A stretch of 20,215 bases of DNA, from positions 1-20,215 of the forward strand of contig CAZGTQ010000191.1 of assembly GCA_964528575.1 (NCBI GenBank). The letters run 5' to 3'. The position numbers and the translations under genes were made by a program. The DNA is from CAZGTQ01 sp964528575. GTDB lineage: Bacteria > Planctomycetota > UBA1135 > GCA-002686595. A model generated the notes under the pieces. The model did no database searches and was not told where the DNA came from. It saw only the letters and a list, made by a program, of their open reading frames with translations. The stretch's first letter is position 1. Each line of letters starts with the position of its first letter. Below, one piece after another: positions 16,837 through 20,215 of this stretch.

Positions 16837-17208
16837 TCAGCCCTGGTCGCTGGGCGGGTCGCCGCCCTGCGGCGCCGGATCGTCGAGCGGCTCCTGGTCT
16901 TCGTCGTCGTCCGCGCCGAACACGACGCCCGCTCCCCGGTCGCGGCGGAACGTGTCGCCGCTCGCGCGCGCCGGGACGCGCTCGTCGGCCTCCATCGGCG
17001 TGCCGCGCTCGAACGCCGGCCCGCCCTCGACGGGCGTGGCCCCGGCCTCCGTCGCCGGCTTCTCGTCCGCGCTCGGCGCCGCGCGCGCCTCGTCGGCGCG
17101 CTCGCTGCGGAGCGAAGCGACGACGAGCAGCGCACCGGCGACGAGCACCAGCCCGGCCCCGACGCGCAACGCCTGCCCGCGGCCCCGCTCCACGTGCTCA
17201 CCCCCCAT
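16837..17208 (-). CDS. P3: small anchored protein, probable N-terminal remnant of the repeat family
   Basis: This protein has 123 residues, with a signal anchor at about 14-33 (ALRVGAGLVLVAGALLVVAS) and no complete repeat. Residues 65-89 (AFERGTP, then ADERV, AR, FRRDR) follow the same order as the opening of R1 in P6-P8 (AFPEGTP, ADERV, TARG, FRDRD). The protein then departs into a low-complexity acidic tail (DDDEDQEPLDD to the end). I therefore read it as an R1-containing paralogue cut short after about 25 residues of R1. It could also be a working small membrane protein, since the frame is intact. It lies 23 bases after P2 and 4 bases before P4. The start is the ATG at 17206-17208, preceded by the shared TACGATCG junction sequence. 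Lower confidence reflects its short length and lack of a complete domain. Confidence 0.75.
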   Translation of the reverse strand: MGGEHVERGRGQALRVGAGLVLVAGALLVVASLRSERADEARAAPSADEKPATEAGATPVEGGPAFERGTPMEADERVPARASGDTFRRDRGAGVVFGADDDEDQEPLDDPAPQGGDPPSDQG

Positions 17209-17223
17209 CGCCCCGCGATCGTA
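17206..17223 (-). promoter_or_regulatory. Junction motif before P3 start
   Basis: Read on the minus strand: TACGATCGCGGGGCGATG, ending in the P3 start codon. The TACGATCG half is identical to that before P6. A short G-rich run (CGGGG) might serve as a weak ribosome-binding site. Function is inferred from position only. Confidence 0.4.
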
Positions 17224-17231
17224 CCCGGACG

Positions 17232-19844
17232 TCACGGGAAACGCAGCTCGAGGCGCGTCTGGGGCTCCGTGCCGAGCGCCACGGACCGCTCGACGAGGTT
17301 CCCGCGGACGTCGAGCGCGCGGACGAGGTAGCGCCCGGGCGGCAGCGGGCCGAGGCGGCGGAGCGGCGTCCCGCCGAGGGACCCCGGCGCGGACACGAAG
17401 AGCGCCCAGTCGCGCTGCAGCTCGTCGAGCACCTGCAACGTCGCGGGCGTGGGCTCCCCCGCGGCGTCGAAGCTCGCGACGACGAGCTCGGCGCCGGCCC
17501 GCAGCGTCAGGTCGAGCTCTGCGTTCTCGCCGGCGCGCAGCGTCACGCGCGCCGGCTCCCGCGTCACGAGTCCGTCCTCGCCGATCGCGACGACGTCGTA
17601 CTCGCCCGCGCCGAGCTCGCCCACGCGGTAGCGGCCGGTGAAGTCCGCGTCCTCCTCCCCCGCCGGCAGCGACGCGGAGCAAGCGAGGATCCGCGCTCCG
17701 GCCGCCGGCACGCCGCGCTCGTCGCGCACGACGCCGGCGATCGACGCGGATGCGCCCAGCGCGAAGTCGACGCCGCCGGTCGTCTCGGCGGCGCGCACGA
17801 CGAGCCCGTCGCGCACGACTCGCGGACCCACCGGCTCGCGCTCGTCGAGCCCGCGCCCTCCCGCCGCGACCGCGTACGTGCCGGGGAGGAGCGCGTCGAT
17901 CGTCCACGCTCCGTCGGCCCCCGTGTGCGTCATGCCGGCCGACGTCCATCCGAGATCGCCGCGAACCGCGAACACGAAGACGCCTGCCAGCGGGCTCCCG
18001 CTCTCCGACGCGACCGAGCCCGCGAGCGAGCCACACGCGACGTCGACGTCGACGCGCCGGTGCGCTCCTGGCGGCACGTCCAACTTGCAGAAGTAGAGGC
18101 GCTCCCTGCGCCGGATCATGAACGTGTAGAGGCCGCTGCCGGCGAGCGCGGTCTCGTACACGCCGTTCGCGTCGGTTCGCGTTTCCGCGGACGGGTAGTC
18201 CGCGCCCGGTCGGAGGACGATGACGTCCGCGTCGGCAAAGGGCTCGCCCCCCACACGCACGACGCCGGTCAGCGACGACCCTGTGGCAGTGCCGTCGAGC
18301 TGGACGTGCGCGACCTCGCCCGCGACGACGTCGACCTCGGCGGTGGCCAGCGGCTGGCCGTCGTAGAGCACGAGCCCGAGCTCGTAGCGGCCCGGCGCGA
18401 GATCTGCGATCCGGAACGTGCCGTCGTCGCCGACGGTCGCGCCCTCCTCCTCGACTCCGGTCGGGCCACGCACGTCGACGCGCTCGCCTGCCGCCGGCGT
18501 GCCGTCGCGTCCGCGTGCGACACCTTCGATCGTGCCGCTGAGCCCGAGCACCAGCTCGACGCCGGCGCGTTCCTCCCCTGGCTCGAGCACGAGCCTGCGC
18601 GGCTCGGACGGAACGTAGCCGCCGGCGCGCGCCGCCACCCGGACGCGTCCCGGCGACACCTCGCCCAGCTCGAAGGCGCCGGTCTCATCGCTCTCGCACC
18701 GGGCGCCACCGTCGATCGACGCGCCGGCGACCGGGCGGCCGGCGGAGTCGACGACGCGTCCCGTGACGCGGGCGTGGCGCTTCAGGACGATCACGAGCCC
18801 CGTGCTCGTCTCCGGCGCGGCGATCGCGACCTCCGCGGGCGTGAGCGACTCGTGGCGCGCCGCGAGGAGCCACTCGCCGGGATAGAGGCCGTGCAGGGCG
18901 AACGCGCCACTCGCGTCGGCGAACCTCTGGCTCGGAAGCTCGCCTCCGGGGCCGACGGGCCGCGCGACGATCGAAAACGACTCCACGGGCCGGCCGAGGT
19001 CGTCGACGACGCGCCCGCTCGCGACGCAGCCGCCGAGCGTGAGCGCGATCTCGCCCTGGGGCTCGACTCCCGCAGCGTACGCACGCCAGCGCGGCGGCTC
19101 CGACGCGGCGGTCGGATTCGTCGGCGGATCGTCGGGCCGGCCGCTCGCGTGCACCTCGATCGGCTCGTCGTCGAGACCTGCGAAGCGGAAGCGGCCCTGC
19201 GCGTCGGTCTCGGCGACGAGCTGGAACGGGTGGAATTCGACGTGCTCGATCGACACGCGCGCACCGACTGCCGGCGCCCCGTCGGGCCAGTGCACGACGC
19301 CGCGCAGCGAGCACCCGACGCCGATCACGATCTCGAGGTTCTCGACGACCGCGCCTTCATCCAGCGGGCCGACCTCGACTGCGGCCGACCGCGCCCACTC
19401 GATCGTCGCTCTGATCCCGGCGAGCTCGGCCGGCGCATCGAGCTCGAACGCGCCGTCGGAATCGGTGAGCGTGGCGCGCTTCGCGCTGTAGCTCCAGTCG
19501 GACTCCTTCCACCACCGCACGACGGCGCTGCGCACGGGTGTGCCGCTCGGGTCGACGACGCGCCCGGAGAGGAGCACGCCGTCGAGCTCGTCGTCCTCCG
19601 GCGCGGGCGCCGCGCCGATCGCCTCGCGCACGGGCGCTTCCGCCTGCCGCTCGTCCACGTCGTCGGCGTCGATGGGCGCAGGTGCGAGCGACGCGTCGGG
19701 GCGTTGCGCACTCGGCTCGCCGGCGAGCGGCTGCTCCGCTTCGACGTCGAGCTGCGGAGCCGGCCGGAGCAGGACGAGAACGAGCGCCGCGACCCCGAGC
19801 AGCGCGGCGAGCGCGAACGCCGTGCGCGTGGAAGCCGCCGTCAT
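17232..19844 (-). CDS. P2: membrane-anchored carboxypeptidase-regulatory-like repeat protein, R3-R11
   Basis: This protein has 870 residues. A signal anchor (about residues 8-27, AFALAALLGVAALVLVLL) is followed by an acidic Ala/Pro-rich linker to about 88. Nine beta-sandwich repeats follow, roughly at 89-176, 177-271, 272-355, 356-434, 435-515, 521-602, 605-697, 698-783 and 784-870. They match slots R3 to R11 of the full-length paralogues: R4 has RGVVHWPDGAPA, R5 has GRVVDDLGRPVESF, R7 has GTIEGVARGRDG, and the cap has RDW plus RLGPLPPGRYLVR. R1 and R2 are absent. The start is the ATG at 19842-19844, which overlaps the P1 stop. The frame stays open upstream only as Arg-rich non-coding sequence. 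It has six cysteines, more than the other complete members. No catalytic domain is visible. An outward-facing rod or adhesin-like role is an inference. Confidence 0.93.
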   Translation of the reverse strand: MTAASTRTAFALAALLGVAALVLVLLRPAPQLDVEAEQPLAGEPSAQRPDASLAPAPIDADDVDERQAEAPVREAIGAAPAPEDDELDGVLLSGRVVDPSGTPVRSAVVRWWKESDWSYSAKRATLTDSDGAFELDAPAELAGIRATIEWARSAAVEVGPLDEGAVVENLEIVIGVGCSLRGVVHWPDGAPAVGARVSIEHVEFHPFQLVAETDAQGRFRFAGLDDEPIEVHASGRPDDPPTNPTAASEPPRWRAYAAGVEPQGEIALTLGGCVASGRVVDDLGRPVESFSIVARPVGPGGELPSQRFADASGAFALHGLYPGEWLLAARHESLTPAEVAIAAPETSTGLVIVLKRHARVTGRVVDSAGRPVAGASIDGGARCESDETGAFELGEVSPGRVRVAARAGGYVPSEPRRLVLEPGEERAGVELVLGLSGTIEGVARGRDGTPAAGERVDVRGPTGVEEEGATVGDDGTFRIADLAPGRYELGLVLYDGQPLATAEVDVVAGEVAHVQLDGTATGSSLTGVVRVGGEPFADADVIVLRPGADYPSAETRTDANGVYETALAGSGLYTFMIRRRERLYFCKLDVPPGAHRRVDVDVACGSLAGSVASESGSPLAGVFVFAVRGDLGWTSAGMTHTGADGAWTIDALLPGTYAVAAGGRGLDEREPVGPRVVRDGLVVRAAETTGGVDFALGASASIAGVVRDERGVPAAGARILACSASLPAGEEDADFTGRYRVGELGAGEYDVVAIGEDGLVTREPARVTLRAGENAELDLTLRAGAELVVASFDAAGEPTPATLQVLDELQRDWALFVSAPGSLGGTPLRRLGPLPPGRYLVRALDVRGNLVERSVALGTEPQTRLELRFP
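19841..19844 (-). other. ATGA stop/start overlap, P1/P2
   Basis: The P2 ATG and the P1 TGA share bases in a 4-base ATGA. Such overlaps usually mean re-initiation by the same ribosome, so P1 and P2 are likely made together. Confidence 0.85.
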
Positions 19845-20215
19845 TCGAGAACGAGCTCGACGTCGAGCTCGGGCCGATCGGCGGTCGTGGTGAACGTGCG
19901 CTCCGCGGTGCGGCCCTCGCCGTCGCACGCGCGTACGACGTAGCTGCCCGGCGGGAGCGGACCGAGGCGGGGGTACGCGGCGTAGCGCGAAGCGGCGCGG
20001 TCGAGCGTCCAGTCGCCGCCTTCCGTGTCGACGACGCGCACGACGGCGGGCGCGGGCACACCCGTCGAGTCGACGCAACGCGCGCGCAGGAGCGTGCCGC
20101 CGCCGAGCACGAGGGCGAGCGCGTCGGAGCTCGATGCGTCGACGGTCGCGGTCGCGACGCGCGTTCCCGCGCACGCGATGAGGACGCAGCGGCCGGCGGC
20201 GAGCCGGTCGAGCGA
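19841..20215 (-). CDS. P1, partial: C-terminal end of a carboxypeptidase-regulatory-like repeat protein
   Basis: The frame is open from the right edge of the window to the TGA at 19841-19843, giving 124 visible residues; the start lies outside. Residues 1-36 are the tail of an R10-type repeat (LDRLAAGRCVLIACAG, like the EDLGAGEYVLLAA region of its neighbours). Residues 37-124 are the family's terminal cap R11: GTLLRARCVDSTGVPAPAVVRVVD, then a Gly-Asp-Trp, then RLGPLPPGSYVVRACDGEGR and a final strand ending in ELVLE. A GTG at 20108-20110 could be mistaken for the start, but it lies inside the repeat. The four cysteines in 124 residues are unusual for this family. The TGA overlaps the ATG of P2, so the two are probably co-translated. 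Family assignment is firm; function is unknown, probably envelope-structural. Confidence 0.9.
   Translation of the reverse strand, partial: SLDRLAAGRCVLIACAGTRVATATVDASSSDALALVLGGGTLLRARCVDSTGVPAPAVVRVVDTEGGDWTLDRAASRYAAYPRLGPLPPGSYVVRACDGEGRTAERTFTTTADRPELDVELVLE

Larger units (their letters stand above)
178..20215 (-). repeat. Tandem array of paralogous repeat-protein genes
   Basis: P1, P2 and P4-P9 are paralogues with the same eleven-slot plan. By eye, the same-numbered repeat in different genes is more alike than neighbouring repeats within one gene. For example, R5 always has GRVVDD or GRVVDE followed by Gly-x-Pro and a Phe in place of the usual Ala, and R11 always has GPLPPGRY or a close variant. 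This points to whole-gene duplication after the slot order was established. P6, P7 and P8 are three complete neighbouring copies of nearly equal length. Confidence 0.9.

Noticed and set aside
178..19844. Cna-B or SpaA-type pilin domains with self-formed isopeptide bonds
   Set aside because: The beta-sandwich repeats look superficially similar, but such bonds need a lysine in each domain. The whole array has about 31 lysines for over 60 repeats, and there is no LPxTG-like sorting signal.
14646..19943. Very long open frames on the plus strand (for example 14646-19943, 8864-12835, 2415-6500 and 40-2679)
   Set aside because: They lie antisense to real genes, run across several gene junctions without change, and encode Arg/Ala/Asp-rich sequence with no domain or repeat logic. 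High GC removes stop codons from this frame, so such shadows are expected.
17232..20174. Longer P2 starting near 20174, and similar extended versions of P4, P5 and P6
   Set aside because: The added parts are Arg-rich out-of-frame readings of the upstream gene. The ATG overlapping or following the upstream stop, directly before a signal anchor, is the natural start.
1..20215. Lipoprotein anchoring of the family
   Set aside because: None of the N-termini visible has a lipobox cysteine after the hydrophobic segment. A signal anchor, or a weakly cleaved signal in P5, fits better.

Overview
The window is a single, almost gap-free cluster of genes, all on the minus strand and read from right to left. 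It is very GC-rich, with strong G/C preference at third codon positions. I count ten protein genes, called P1 to P10 here in order of transcription. P1 enters from the right edge (its start is missing) and P10 leaves at the left edge (only its first ~54 codons are present). No tRNA, rRNA, CRISPR array, insertion sequence, phage gene, enzyme domain or terminator was seen. No promoter was recognised either, so the array is probably transcribed from beyond the right edge. GC content, Shine-Dalgarno-poor starts and a large family of carboxypeptidase-regulatory-like repeat proteins suggest Planctomycetota or Myxococcota. This is a guess from style, not from a marker gene.

Eight of the ten genes (P1, P2, P4 to P9) clearly belong to one family, and P3 and P10 look like relatives. 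Each complete member has an N-terminal hydrophobic signal-anchor, a Pro/Ala/Glu-rich linker and a string of ~80-105-residue beta-sandwich repeats of the carboxypeptidase-regulatory/transthyretin-like type. The repeats are not interchangeable. They follow a fixed order of eleven recognisable slots (R1 to R11 here), each with its own signature, and the last slot is a distinctive C-terminal cap with a Gly-Arg-Asp-Trp motif and FGPLPPGRYVVR.

Layout in transcription order: P1 (19841-20215, end of R10 plus R11); P2 (17232-19844, R3-R11); P3 (16837-17208, a short anchored protein carrying only the beginning of R1); P4 (14517-16832, R4-R11); P5 (12661-14520, R1-R6 with no cap); P6, P7 and P8 (9308-12634, 5968-9297, 2580-5948; three full R1-R11 copies in tandem); P9 (178-2583, R4-R11); P10 (1-163, anchor only visible). 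Three junctions are 4-base ATGA stop/start overlaps. Five others are short spacers that carry related TACGATCG-like sequences just before the start codon.

The cluster is best read as a tandemly amplified operon of inner-membrane-anchored, outward-facing rod or stalk proteins. It has diversified by whole-gene duplication plus gain or loss of whole repeats at domain boundaries. The biological role is not visible in the sequence. A structural or adhesive cell-envelope role is an inference.
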